DNA of 64,000 bases from Pseudomonas caspiana (GCF_002158995.1 NZ_LOHF01000003.1:1-64000), one strand, 5' to 3'; numbered from the stretch's first letter, positions 37,221 through 46,373 are shown. Notes: generated by a model from the sequence alone, not told the origin. Numbers and translations: made by a program.

Positions 37221-37332
37221 GGAATCCTTCGCCTTTCGAGGATGCGCCGCTCATTCTGCAAACCATGAGCGACGTTTTTTAAATTCCATTTAATTATAAT
37301 AATTTACGAAAACTATTGAAGAAACGTATAAA

Positions 37333-37344
37333 CATAAGCTTATG
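37333..37344. promoter_or_regulatory. 12-base perfect palindrome upstream of ssuA-like gene
   Basis: CATAAGCTTATG in an AT-rich stretch 113 bases upstream of the ssuA-like start and 36 bases from the stop of the dehydrogenase gene. It could be an operator; a chance palindrome is possible. Confidence 0.25.
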
Positions 37345-37379
37345 CAGTTTACGTCCGCCGACGTTGCGAACTCCTTGAA

Positions 37380-38678
37380 TCAGAAACGCGATGCCGCGAA
37401 AGGCGTGATATCGATCGGCGGCGATTCTCCGGCAAACAGACTCGCGACAATTTCAGCCGTCATGGGCGCCGAAGCAAGGCCGACATGGCCATGGCCGAAG
37501 GCATGCACGACGTCAGGCGTCGCTTTTGCCTTGGCGATAACTGGCAGCCCATCCGGTGTTGAAGGACGATTGCCCTGCCAGCGGGATATGTTCAATTGCG
37601 TGGGATCATCGCCCAGTCCGGGATAGGTCTTCAGCAAGTGATGCAACAAGATGTCTGCACGCTTCCAGTCCGGCGGGTAATCGACACCGGCCAACTCCAC
37701 CTGACCGGAAGCACGCAAACCGCTGAGCGTCATGGTATTGGCCATCTTGCCGTCAGAGGGCATTACCGGGATGCGCGGGCCACTGGCAGGCTGAGCGATC
37801 TGCACGTGGTAACCGCGCTCGCTTTCCAGAGAAACTTTATCGCCGACACTTCTCGCGAGCACTTTGGAGTGAATACCTGCGCTGATAACAGCGCCATCGC
37901 AGACGACGGCGCCCTTGTCAGTACGCACGCTTTGCAGGCGAGCGTTGCTGATATTGAACCCCTCGGCCCGCGCCTGAATCAGCTCGCCGCCCAGCGCGGT
38001 GAAGCTGTTAACCAGGCCGCGCACATATGCCCCCGGATCGAGACAGTGACCGCCACTTTCGAGCAACACGCCGAAGGTATACCGATGACTCAGGGCAGGC
38101 TCGAATTCATGCAGGGCATCGGCGTCCAGTTCCCACCACTGAATGCCATTGTCGCGCCTTAGTTGCCATGAAAAAGCCTCCTGGGCAAAAGCGTCACGGT
38201 CCGGATAGACATAGAGCAAGCCATCCTGACGAATGAGTTCCGGCACGTCGCATGCAGTGGCAAGCGCCAGATGTCGCGCGGGCGCATCAGACAACAACGT
38301 AGAAAGGATACCGGCTGTTCGGGCAGCCTTGGCGGGCGTTGCGCCTGCCTTGACGAAGCGGATCAGCCACGGCGCGAGTTTCAATAGGTACTGCCAGCGA
38401 ATCGTGAACGGCCCCTGAGGATCAAGCAGGAAACCGGGGACCTTTTTCCAGAGCCCCGGCATTGACATCGGAATAATCGATGCCGGGCTCAGGAACGCGC
38501 CATTGCCGTAACTCGCGGCTTGCTCACCGCCAAGCTCTGCGGGCTCCAGAATCGTCACGCGGTGGCCATCCTTCAGCAACGCCAGGGCCGTGCACGCACC
38601 GACGATACCGCCGCCAATAACCACGATATGCCGGGCTGGTTCTGCCACGTTCTGATTCATGACGGATGCGCTGCTCAT
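37380..38678 (-). CDS. FAD-dependent D-amino-acid dehydrogenase (DadA-like)
   Basis: A 432-residue flavoprotein of the D-amino-acid oxidase/dehydrogenase family. An ADP-binding motif VVIGGGIVGACTALALLKDGHRVTILE lies at about 18-44, and the C-terminal FAD-contact region reads GHGHVGLASAPMTAE (about 395-410). It would oxidise a D-amino acid or a cyclic secondary amine to the imino acid at the inner membrane. Its ATG overlaps the stop of the enolase-superfamily gene (ATGA). The tight pairing suggests that one enzyme makes or alters the substrate of the other. Confidence 0.9.
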   Translation of the reverse strand: MSSASVMNQNVAEPARHIVVIGGGIVGACTALALLKDGHRVTILEPAELGGEQAASYGNGAFLSPASIIPMSMPGLWKKVPGFLLDPQGPFTIRWQYLLKLAPWLIRFVKAGATPAKAARTAGILSTLLSDAPARHLALATACDVPELIRQDGLLYVYPDRDAFAQEAFSWQLRRDNGIQWWELDADALHEFEPALSHRYTFGVLLESGGHCLDPGAYVRGLVNSFTALGGELIQARAEGFNISNARLQSVRTDKGAVVCDGAVISAGIHSKVLARSVGDKVSLESERGYHVQIAQPASGPRIPVMPSDGKMANTMTLSGLRASGQVELAGVDYPPDWKRADILLHHLLKTYPGLGDDPTQLNISRWQGNRPSTPDGLPVIAKAKATPDVVHAFGHGHVGLASAPMTAEIVASLFAGESPPIDITPFAASRF

Positions 38679-39808
38679 CGTTCAGCCAGGATGCGCGCAT
38701 TGCCGCGCAGTGATGACTCTGAGACCGAAATGCCAAGGCCGGGCCCGGTCGGAACGATCACGGCACCGTCATGGTTGGGAATGCGCTCCTCCAGTACATC
38801 CTCGGTCAGTACGTGGTGAGGCATGTAGAACTCGCAGCCCAGCGACATACCCGGTGTCGCGGCGATGAACTGAGTGCCTGCGGCCAGCGCGATACCACCC
38901 TCCCACAAGGTGCCGCCATAAGCCGGAATATGCACGGTGTCGGCAATGGCCATGATCCCTTGTGCTTTGAGTATTCCCCCGGCCTTCATCAGTTTCACCG
39001 AAATCGCATCGGCCGCGCCAAGACGGATGATCTCCATCAGATCGCGCGCGTCAAAGCAGCTCTCGTCAGCGAGAATCGGCGTGTCCAGCGCGTCGGCAAA
39101 AGACGCCATGGCCGCCAGGCAACTGCGAGGGACAGGCTGTTCAATGAAGGTTGGACGAAACTGGTCGACGTCACGCAGGATACTAATCGCACCAAAGGGC
39201 GCCAGCGCCTGGTTATAGTCGAGGCGCAGATCAATGGAGTTGCCGAACTCGCTGCGCATGGCGTCCAGGTGGGCCATGTCTTCAGCGTGGGATTTGACCC
39301 CGGTCTTGACCTTGAATATTCGGTTACCCGCAGGAACCATCGCCCGCATGCGCTCCATGTCAGCATCAAAATCGGGGTCGGCAATCGAGAACGAAAGGGG
39401 AATGCTGTCGCGTACCCTGCCGCCCAACAGATCGGCGACCGACAGCCCGCAGGATTTGCCGAGGATGTCGAACATCGCTGTCTCAATGGCGAGTTTGGCT
39501 TCACCGTGACCGACCAGCGCAGTGTCCATGGCCAATGTTGTGGCGCGAATCGAGCGGATGTTTGCCCCTATTACCAGTGGGCGCAAATAAGTGTCGATGG
39601 CGGCAAACGCCCCCTCGGCCGTACCGGTGAAAACCTCCCAGGGCGCAGCCTCTCCCCAGCCGACAATGCCGGAGGTCGAGGTCAGTTCCACCAGCACACG
39701 TTTCACGCTGCCTTTGACGTTACCCACGCCCTGAAGCCGCGCCATTTTGATCGGGCTTTCAATCAAAAAGACCCGCAGCCTTTGAATGCTTTCGTTTGTC
39801 ATGGTCAT
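38675..39808 (-). CDS. Enolase-superfamily enzyme, muconate-lactonizing-enzyme subgroup
   Basis: A 377-residue (beta/alpha)7beta-barrel enzyme that abstracts the proton alpha to a carboxylate. The KxK base is at IFKVKTG (about 168-174). Metal ligands fit LRLDYNQ, FIEQP and LADES, and the opposite base lies in ISVKLMKAGG, so both bases of a racemase/epimerase or cycloisomerase are present. The subgroup includes muconate cycloisomerases, dipeptide epimerases, N-succinyl amino-acid racemases, hydroxyproline-betaine epimerase and 3-hydroxyproline dehydratase. Its partner amino-acid dehydrogenase and ABC importer favour an amino-acid racemase. Exact substrate unknown. GGAGGAG precedes the ATG. Confidence 0.85.
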   Translation of the reverse strand: MTMTNESIQRLRVFLIESPIKMARLQGVGNVKGSVKRVLVELTSTSGIVGWGEAAPWEVFTGTAEGAFAAIDTYLRPLVIGANIRSIRATTLAMDTALVGHGEAKLAIETAMFDILGKSCGLSVADLLGGRVRDSIPLSFSIADPDFDADMERMRAMVPAGNRIFKVKTGVKSHAEDMAHLDAMRSEFGNSIDLRLDYNQALAPFGAISILRDVDQFRPTFIEQPVPRSCLAAMASFADALDTPILADESCFDARDLMEIIRLGAADAISVKLMKAGGILKAQGIMAIADTVHIPAYGGTLWEGGIALAAGTQFIAATPGMSLGCEFYMPHHVLTEDVLEERIPNHDGAVIVPTGPGLGISVSESSLRGNARILAER

Positions 39809-39887
39809 GACTCCTCCGCCCGCAGCGCAGCCCGAAAAATCAGAGACTGGGCACGATTAATGTCTGTTTAAATCGGTGAGGCCCTGA

Positions 39888-40664
39888 TCAACGGGCGCCG
39901 CTACCTTTATGAAAATGGTTGAGGAAATTACGCGTCGCGTCTTCACGCGGGTTGTCGATGGTCTCGCGCGCTGGCCCTTCCTCGACCACGTAGCCGTCAC
40001 GCATGAACACCACTCTGTCAGCCACCTCACGAGCAAAAGCGATTTCGTGGGTGACGATGACCATGGTCATGCCATCGGCCGCCAGCCTTTGCATCGTGAC
40101 CAGCACCTCGCCCACCAATTCAGGGTCCAGCGCTGAAGTGGCCTCATCGAACAGCATCACCTCAGGTTCCATCGCCAGCGCCCGGGCAATGGCCACGCGC
40201 TGCATCTGGCCACCAGACAGGGTCTTGGGCATTTGCTGTGCGCGGTCAGCCAGCCCCACTTTTTCCAGCTGCGCCATGGCCAGATCACGTGCCACGCCCT
40301 TGCTCAGGCGACGCACATGAACCGGCGCTTCCATGACATTTTCCAGCACACTCATGTGCGGAAAAAGGTTGAAGTTCTGGAAGACCATCCCGGTTCTTGC
40401 CCTGAAAGCCGCAAGCTCTTTAGTGCCCGGCGGCCGATGCCCCTGACCAAAAAGAAAAGTAGTGTCCCCCACGCGGATTTCGCCCGCATCGGGTTCAACC
40501 AGCAAATTGATGGAGCGAAGGAGCGTCGATTTGCCCGATCCGGAAGGGCCTATCAAAGAAACAACACCGCCCTCCTCGACCTTGAAATTGATGTTCTTCA
40601 ACACCTCCAGCGCACCGAAACTTTTGCGCAGCTCGGTGATTTCGATCTTTGGTTTCGCGGACAT
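39888..40664 (-). CDS. Polar amino-acid ABC transporter ATPase (GlnQ class)
   Basis: A 258-residue ATP-binding subunit with Walker A GPSGSGKST, Q-loop FQNFNLFPHMSVLENV, signature LSGGQMQRVAIARAL, Walker B VMLFDEATSALDPELVGEV and switch His in VIVTHEIAFAREV. These are hallmarks of GlnQ/HisP-type amino-acid importers. It overlaps the permease stop by one base and lies 79 bases before the enolase-superfamily gene. The operon thus couples uptake to catabolism. Confidence 0.95.
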   Translation of the reverse strand: MSAKPKIEITELRKSFGALEVLKNINFKVEEGGVVSLIGPSGSGKSTLLRSINLLVEPDAGEIRVGDTTFLFGQGHRPPGTKELAAFRARTGMVFQNFNLFPHMSVLENVMEAPVHVRRLSKGVARDLAMAQLEKVGLADRAQQMPKTLSGGQMQRVAIARALAMEPEVMLFDEATSALDPELVGEVLVTMQRLAADGMTMVIVTHEIAFAREVADRVVFMRDGYVVEEGPARETIDNPREDATRNFLNHFHKGSGAR

Positions 40665-41326
40665 TATTGGATGGCTCCGTGTTTCTTCTCGCGATAGCGC
40701 ACGATCAGGGTGAGCGGAAACAGGATCAGAAAGTAAGCGACGGCCACCGCCGAATACGTCTCAAGCGGACGAAAGCTGTCGTGGGCAATCATCTGCCCCT
40801 GGTACACCAGGTCGGGCACGGCCAACACCGACACCAGCGAGGTATTTTTGAATTGCATGATCGACTGGTTCATCAGCGCAGGAATCATGCGCCGGATTGC
40901 CTGGGGCAGAATAATCCGCCGCATGGTCAGCATCGGCGTCATGCCCAACGCCCCGCCCGCCTCGCGCTGCCCTGCCTCGATGGAGACAATGCCACCGCGA
41001 ATGATCTCGGCGTAGAACGCACCGCCATAACATGACAAGGCCAGTAGCGAGGCGGTAATCGGCGTCATCTCGACACCCGCCAGAATCGGCAGCGCGTAGT
41101 AGAACCAGATCAGCTGCACCAACACGGGTGTGCAGCGAAAGACCTCTGTGAACATCAGTGCGAAAGCCCGCACCAGCGCAAAACGAGACAGCAGCCCCAT
41201 TGCCGCCAACAATCCAATGACCAACCCGCCCACCACGATGGCAGCGGTAAAGGACACTGTCAGGCCAAGGCCTTCAAGCAGTAGCCAGCGATATTCCCAG
41301 AGTGCGGAAAAATCCCACTCGTACAT
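40664..41326 (-). CDS. Polar amino-acid ABC transporter permease
   Basis: A permease of about 220 residues of the HisM/GlnP class with about five hydrophobic helices and the coupling loop IEAGQREAGGALGMTPMLTMRRIILPQAIRR (about 120-150). The FRCTPVLVQLIWFYYALP segment (about 65-82) is typical. ATG 41326 is preferred, with GTGGGG upstream; a GTG at 41344 would add six residues. A single permease gene suggests a homodimer. Confidence 0.93.
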   Translation of the reverse strand: MYEWDFSALWEYRWLLLEGLGLTVSFTAAIVVGGLVIGLLAAMGLLSRFALVRAFALMFTEVFRCTPVLVQLIWFYYALPILAGVEMTPITASLLALSCYGGAFYAEIIRGGIVSIEAGQREAGGALGMTPMLTMRRIILPQAIRRMIPALMNQSIMQFKNTSLVSVLAVPDLVYQGQMIAHDSFRPLETYSAVAVAYFLILFPLTLIVRYREKKHGAIQ

Positions 41327-41397
41327 GTCAAAACCCCACGTCACCTAACACATCAAATACACAGGTTTGAAAACTGCCCGATCTCCAAGAAAGGAGT

Positions 41398-42231
41398 TCA
41401 GATTTCAAAGCCTTCCGGGAAGTCTTTCGCGGTGACTTTGACCAGTTCCATGTTGCGCATGATCGCGTCCTTGATGAAGCCGTTGGCACGATGCTCGGTG
41501 ATCCATGCATCAACAAATTCGCGCCAGGAAGTATCTTCTTCGCGACGGAAGCCGGCGTTGGAGGTGGTGGAGTTAATGGGCGTTGGCACAATCAGTTGAC
41601 CGATCGCCGGATTCTTCGCTCGCAGGGCAAGCGCCAGAACCATCACCAGGCATTGCGCATCCACACGGCCGGATTGCAGCGCTGCCGTGGCGTCACTGGC
41701 GGTTTTAAGGCGTGAGACCGTAGCGTTCGGCGCGAGTCGGGTCACTGCACTGTCGTGAGAGGAGCCTGCATCGACGCTGATGCGCATATCGGCAGTGTTG
41801 AATTCATCCCAGGTCTTTGCCGTGACCGATTTTTTGGCAATGAACGTGAACGAGTTCTTGAATACAGGACCGGAGAAGTCGATGACTTTCTGTCGCTCTG
41901 GCGTAGGGTTCAGCCCGAAGAACACGTCGATCTTGTCGGCCTGCAAATCCAGCACCGAGTTACCCCAGGTGGTTTCCAGAATCGAGAGCTTCACGCCCAG
42001 ATCATCGGCAAGCTTTTGACAGATGTCGATGTAGAAGCCGCGCCATGGGCCGCCGGTCAGGCTCTTCTGATAATAAGGCGCGCCATCGGCGATGGAGCCG
42101 ATACGCAAGACGCCTGAGGATTTCACGCGCTCAAGTGAGCTGTCTGCTTTGGCACTCAGTGAAACAAGCCCCGTCGACGCGCTGATAACGGTAGCCCCAA
42201 AAAGCTTGGTGAATCTTCTGCGCGTAATCAT
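41398..42231 (-). CDS. Amino-acid-binding periplasmic protein
   Basis: A 277-residue family-3 solute-binding protein. The N-terminus MITRRRFTKLFGATVISAS is twin-arginine-like, with cleavage near SAKA29. The core carries GVLRIGSIADGAPYYQ, WRGFYIDICQKLADDLGV, FFGLNPTPERQKVIDFSGPVF and ISVDAGSSHDSAVTRLAPNA. First gene of the five-gene uptake and catabolism operon; AAGGA lies upstream of the ATG. It is divergent from the LysR gene at 42598, its likely regulator. Confidence 0.92.
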   Translation of the reverse strand: MITRRRFTKLFGATVISASTGLVSLSAKADSSLERVKSSGVLRIGSIADGAPYYQKSLTGGPWRGFYIDICQKLADDLGVKLSILETTWGNSVLDLQADKIDVFFGLNPTPERQKVIDFSGPVFKNSFTFIAKKSVTAKTWDEFNTADMRISVDAGSSHDSAVTRLAPNATVSRLKTASDATAALQSGRVDAQCLVMVLALALRAKNPAIGQLIVPTPINSTTSNAGFRREEDTSWREFVDAWITEHRANGFIKDAIMRNMELVKVTAKDFPEGFEI

Positions 42232-42597
42232 GCAAAGCGTTCCTTTTTCTGGGCCATTTGTGATGTTTTGAACTCATCATCTCGCGAAAATCTGACTGGC
42301 AGTCGAAAAAAGACAGGTGACGCAATTGTCGATTGGACGGCGCATTCGACAGTGTCGCTGCGCTGTTCGACTTATTGTTGGCAGATGACTTCTGCTCAGT
42401 GCTGCGTAATCAATCTGTATCCAGGCGCAGGCTGTCTGCGATGCGGGGATGCGCCGGGTGTCGCGTACGACCGAGCCTTCAGACCGGGCACAAATTTGCA
42501 TGACCTATTGATGACACAAAGCTTTTTACAACTGAAGCCTTGAAAAATGGTTTCGTCATGACTAAAAATCATGGCGCCCACACTCAGGATCAATGCC
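42232..42597. other. Divergent promoter region of the amino-acid operon and LysR gene
   Basis: About 365 bases with no gene. It must hold the promoter of the leftward operon and of the LysR gene. I cannot point to a certain T-N11-A LysR site. Confidence 0.5.
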
Positions 42598-43494
42598 ATG
42601 CGCCGATTTTTACCCTCGCTCTCTGCGTTGCAGGCTTTTGAAGCCTCGGCACGGCATTTGAACTTCACCCGGGCGGCGGAGGATCTGGCTGTGACGCAAA
42701 GCGGTGTCAGTCGCCAGATCACCAATCTCGAACAGTTCCTGGGCATGCGCCTGTTCGAGCGCTCGGGTTCCCGTCTGATCCTCACCGATGCAGGCAGCAA
42801 GTATGTTCAGGATGTGGTGCCAATGCTTAACCGGCTCGAAGAAGTCTCCATTGATCTGGTGCGCGGCCGCAAAGCGGATGCTTCGTTGATGATCGGCGCC
42901 AATCCGACCTTCGTGTCCCGCTGGCTCGCGCCACGGCTGGAAAACTTCGTTCGGCAAGCACCGGAAATACCCGTTGAGGTCAACCCGATCGAGGCCGATA
43001 TCGACTTCAAGACCTGCCGCTTCGATATCACCATCATGCGCGGCACAGGCGCTTGGAGCGAGGCCAGAGCACAGGAGTTGTTTGCTGAGGAGTTAGTCGT
43101 AGTGGCATCACCCAGATTGATTCCTCTGGGCGAAACCCGGGACCAACTGGACTTCTCCAAAATACCCACGCTGCAAAACGCAAGCAGACCCAGCCTGTGG
43201 CTGCAGTGGCTGCGCGCTTCGGGGTGCGTCGGCACGGGGCTGATTCAGGGCGTTCGATTTTCCCAGAGCGAGATGCTCATCAGTGCCGCCGTCAGCGGCC
43301 TGGGGCTTGCGGTGGTGCCCATTCATTACGTCGAACGAGAACTGCAACGGGGCGAACTTCACATGCCATTTGGCAATCCGGTACGCTCGGGGGAATCATA
43401 TTGGGTGGTCAGCCCAGAGCGTAAATCCCGACAACAGCACGCACTGCTTTTTCGCGACTGGTTGATGCAGCAGGTGCGGCAAAATCGCGTCTGA
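42598..43494 (+). CDS. LysR-family regulator, GcvA-like
   Basis: A 298-residue regulator. The N-terminal winged helix reads FLPSLSALQAFEASARHLNFTRAAEDLAVTQSGVSRQITNLEQFLGMRLFERSGSRL, characteristic of the GcvA/AmpR branch; the effector domain begins near residue 95. ATG 42598 has AGGA eight bases upstream and is preferred to 42571. It is divergent from the amino-acid uptake and catabolism operon and probably activates it with the imported compound as effector. It ends ten bases from the convergent PotF-like gene. Confidence 0.92.
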   Translation: MRRFLPSLSALQAFEASARHLNFTRAAEDLAVTQSGVSRQITNLEQFLGMRLFERSGSRLILTDAGSKYVQDVVPMLNRLEEVSIDLVRGRKADASLMIGANPTFVSRWLAPRLENFVRQAPEIPVEVNPIEADIDFKTCRFDITIMRGTGAWSEARAQELFAEELVVVASPRLIPLGETRDQLDFSKIPTLQNASRPSLWLQWLRASGCVGTGLIQGVRFSQSEMLISAAVSGLGLAVVPIHYVERELQRGELHMPFGNPVRSGESYWVVSPERKSRQQHALLFRDWLMQQVRQNRV

Positions 43495-43503
43495 TCACAA
43501 AGA

Positions 43504-44583
43504 TCACTGACCGGCCTTAGCTTCAGCCCAGACTCGTGCCCTTAGCGTCTCAATATCTGGAGGTATTGCCTGCAGAGCGAACAAGGTGCTGAGCGTATCC
43601 GCATCCGGGTAGATGGCAATGTTGTTGTGCACCGAGGGCTCAACCAATGCTTCGGACTTATCATTGCCGTTCGGATAATGCAGGTAGTTGGAAACGCTAC
43701 TGATCACCTTCGGATCGAGTATGTAGTTCATGAAGGCATAAGCGGCCTTTTTATCGGGTGCATCTGCAGGCATGGCCATCATGTCAAACCACATCGGCGA
43801 ACCCTCCTTGGGCAATGCGTATCGGATATCCACCCCTTTGCCTGCATCCTGCGCCTGATGCTGCGCCAACATGACGTCCCCTGAATAACCGACGGCGACG
43901 CAAATCTTGCCGCTGGCCAGATCCGCGATGTAATCCGTCGAGTTGAAATAGCGTACATAGGGGCGAATGGCGAGCAAAGCCGCTTTGGCCTCAGAATAAT
44001 CAGCCACATTTTTGCTGTCTGGCGACAGGTTCAAATAGTTAAGTGCAATGGGCACCACACTGGCGGCACTGTCGACCATGGCGATCCCGCATTGGGACAG
44101 CTTCTTGATGTTTTCGGGCTTGAAGATCACATCCCAAGAGGTAAGCGGTGCATCTTTACCAAGCACAGCCTGGACCTTATCAGCGTTGTAACCGATCCCC
44201 GTCGTGCCCCACAGATACGGGAACGCATAGGCGTTACCTGGATCAACCCCTGCCAACGCCTGAAGTAGAACCGGATTCAGGTTCTTCCAGTTAGGCAGTT
44301 GGCTTTTATCCAGTTTCTGCAGGTCCCCGCGCTGGATCTGCCGGGCCAGAAAATGACTCGACGGCACCACAATGTCGTAACCGGAGTTTCGGGCTTTGAG
44401 CACTTCGTCGAGCGCCTCGTTACGCGAGTAAGTGTCATAAGTGGAGGCAATACCGGTTTCTTTCTGGAAGTTCTTCAGCGTGTCCGGCGCGAAATAATCC
44501 GTCCAGTTGAAAATTTTCACAGTTGGCGCCGCCTGGCTTATCGATGCAACCAACATCAGCGGAACGAGGGCTCTGGTGAACAT
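43504..44583 (-). CDS. PotF-like polyamine-binding periplasmic protein
   Basis: A 359-residue spermidine/putrescine-class binding protein. A signal peptide ends at about SQA; the mature part opens VKIFNWTDYFAPDTLKNFQKETGIASTYDTYSRNEALDEVL and contains VPSSHFLARQIQRGDLQKLDKSQLPNW and PYLWGTTGIGYN, all typical of PotF/SpuD. ATG 44583 has AAAGGA seven bases upstream; the frame could extend to 44655 without support. It is an orphan: no potGHI genes are in the window. It could bind putrescine, another diamine or an acylated derivative. Confidence 0.92.
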   Translation of the reverse strand: MFTRALVPLMLVASISQAAPTVKIFNWTDYFAPDTLKNFQKETGIASTYDTYSRNEALDEVLKARNSGYDIVVPSSHFLARQIQRGDLQKLDKSQLPNWKNLNPVLLQALAGVDPGNAYAFPYLWGTTGIGYNADKVQAVLGKDAPLTSWDVIFKPENIKKLSQCGIAMVDSAASVVPIALNYLNLSPDSKNVADYSEAKAALLAIRPYVRYFNSTDYIADLASGKICVAVGYSGDVMLAQHQAQDAGKGVDIRYALPKEGSPMWFDMMAMPADAPDKKAAYAFMNYILDPKVISSVSNYLHYPNGNDKSEALVEPSVHNNIAIYPDADTLSTLFALQAIPPDIETLRARVWAEAKAGQ

Positions 44584-44699
44584 CTGATAGTCCTTTCTCA
44601 ATGTGAGAAGCACACTGTTTGATCGTCGCGATGCTAACCGATTGACCTCTCTCACGATGACAATATTTTAACTATCGCATGGTGCGTAATAGCTAATCC

Positions 44700-44711
44700 A
44701 TACCGCGGTAT
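44700..44711. promoter_or_regulatory. 12-base palindrome overlapping a -35-like element
   Basis: ATACCGCGGTAT is a perfect palindrome whose last base begins TTGACG, a good -35 match for rightward transcription. It lies in the divergent region between the PotF-like gene and the small membrane protein gene, as expected of an operator. Confidence 0.35.
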
Positions 44712-44759
44712 TGACGGTGTAGAATCTGCGCCAGATTGAAGCAGGTACGGATTGGTCAG

Positions 44760-44978
44760 ATGGCCCAATGGGAACGCAGAGGATTCACGGAAAAGACCAA
44801 GAGCCGGGCACTGTTGGCCTGTCTATTGATAGTCAGCTTTTTCATAGAGGGATCGTGGACCGGCGATTACTCATCGAACCGAAAACGTGTTTTCAGCGCC
44901 GGGTTCGTGACCCTGTGCATTATCGTGGCAGTGTTTGAGCTTGTGATCCTGAACGGGATATATGGCGAGGGTCGGTGA
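44760..44978 (+). CDS. Hypothetical small membrane protein
   Basis: A 72-residue protein I do not recognise. A basic N-terminus (WERRGFTEKTKSR) is followed by two hydrophobic segments, ALLACLLIVSFFIEGSW (about 17-33) and GFVTLCIIVAVFELVILNGIY (about 48-68), so it is probably a two-helix inner-membrane protein. The start is uncertain: ATG 44760 or TTG 44736, neither with a strong ribosome site. A good rightward terminator at 45080-45113 and a -35-like element upstream support transcription. Confidence 0.45.
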   Translation: MAQWERRGFTEKTKSRALLACLLIVSFFIEGSWTGDYSSNRKRVFSAGFVTLCIIVAVFELVILNGIYGEGR

Positions 44979-45079
44979 CGCACGAAGGCAAAGCAAGTTA
45001 TGTGAAAAACACTGCACAAAATATTCACGACTTTTTCACGCCCTGCCCCGTATGTTTAACCCAGCTCCTTCATGACTTT

Positions 45080-45113
45080 AAGCCCGTTGATCCCCATCGC
45101 GGGCTTTTCTTTT
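45080..45113 (+). terminator. Rho-independent terminator
   Basis: Stem AAGCCCG/CGGGCTT with an inner GAT/ATC pairing, followed by TTCTTTT. Its T tract suits rightward transcription from the small membrane protein gene; it also stands just past the stop of the convergent PrpF-family gene. Confidence 0.8.
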
Positions 45114-45131
45114 GCCTGTAATTTGCTGCTT

Positions 45132-46373
45132 CTAGTCCTGAGCCCTCTCCCCCATTGCTTCGATCAACCCGGCAGAAGCTCTGTACAACGGTGCATATCC
45201 GCGCATCAGTATTTGCGCGCTTCGGCGATACGCAGCGGCTTTGATGTCGATGCGACGGCCTTCGGTCCTTGCGCTGACCGTTGTGTCCAGTTTGCCAGCC
45301 GGATTCTCGATACTCACTTCGATGTCCGAAAACCTCTCGCCAGGCTGAGCAATGCCCACTGCGATTTTTGAGGCAACGGTCCCGGGAAGCAGGCAAGCTG
45401 CGGCCAGACAGCAACCGCCGGAAACGGCCATCGACGCATGGCCGGTCTGAGGCGTGAAGTAACGAACGGCGATGTTGCCGCCGTGACGCGGAGCGCCGAC
45501 GATACACACCTTGGGTACGGTCTCGCTTCGCTCGAGGTCTGTGAGGCTCATGAGCTCACCGTCGCGACGGCGAAGTTTCATTTTGAGACCCGCCTCAATC
45601 CAGACTTGCCTTAGCCGCGCCATGAATGTCGAATCAGCTTCAAGCTCCGAGATGGGTTCATGGCCGGTCTTGCCGAAACTGGCCGCGTCGGCAATCACCA
45701 TTGGCACCGCAACATCGACACAGGAAACGTCGTGTCCACTGATCGTGTCCAGCACATTGCCCGTCGGTAAAAACGCACCGGTCTTGTTGCCTACGGGAGA
45801 CTGGAGAAACAGGTCCACACTGGGGAATGCGCCCTGGACGCCCGGAATTTCAGCATTTATGAAACGCCCTTGGTCGTCGCGATACATCCGCGCAAACGTC
45901 ACCACGCCGGTATTGGTGTTTTTGATTTCAACCTCAAACACGCCGCTGGCGGGTGCTTCTATCAGCCCGCTATCAATGGCCCAGAGCGGCAAAGCAGACG
46001 ACATGTTGCCGCAGTTCACACTCCAGTCGATGGCGCTGTGATCGCTGGCTAACTGCGCGAGCGTGCTCACAATCCGAGGACCTGTAGGTGTTTCTTCGAT
46101 CCTTGCCAGGAATACTTTATTACTGGTGGCAGGCCCTCGCCCCAAGCCGGTGATCTGGCGATTACCCGGTTGATTTCCAGATTGGGGGACACCCATCAGG
46201 TGACGCAGCAACTCCGCACGCAACCCTTCGTCACTGGGTAACAACGGCTCCCAGATCACAACACCCGTCGACGTACCACCGCGCATGTAATGCACCGGCA
46301 ATTCGATGACGCCGCTTTGAAGTCTGTTACGGAGTGTGGTTTGACTGGAGGGCAAGGGTCTGGATGAGTGCAT
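45132..46373 (-). CDS. PrpF-family isomerase/tautomerase
   Basis: A 413-residue member of the PrpF family, which moves a double bond by proton transfer, as in aconitate isomerisation with AcnD or 4-oxalomesaconate tautomerisation. The N-terminal motif YMRGGTSTGVV, the GNRQITGLGRG stretch, VNCGNMSSALPLWAI (around the first catalytic Cys/Gly region) and SGGCCLAAACLLPG (C-terminal half) fit the family. No acnD, prpC or gallate genes are adjacent, so the substrate is unknown. The ribosome site is weak. It may serve the catabolic genes at 37380-42231. Confidence 0.85.
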   Translation of the reverse strand: MHSSRPLPSSQTTLRNRLQSGVIELPVHYMRGGTSTGVVIWEPLLPSDEGLRAELLRHLMGVPQSGNQPGNRQITGLGRGPATSNKVFLARIEETPTGPRIVSTLAQLASDHSAIDWSVNCGNMSSALPLWAIDSGLIEAPASGVFEVEIKNTNTGVVTFARMYRDDQGRFINAEIPGVQGAFPSVDLFLQSPVGNKTGAFLPTGNVLDTISGHDVSCVDVAVPMVIADAASFGKTGHEPISELEADSTFMARLRQVWIEAGLKMKLRRRDGELMSLTDLERSETVPKVCIVGAPRHGGNIAVRYFTPQTGHASMAVSGGCCLAAACLLPGTVASKIAVGIAQPGERFSDIEVSIENPAGKLDTTVSARTEGRRIDIKAAAYRRSAQILMRGYAPLYRASAGLIEAMGERAQD

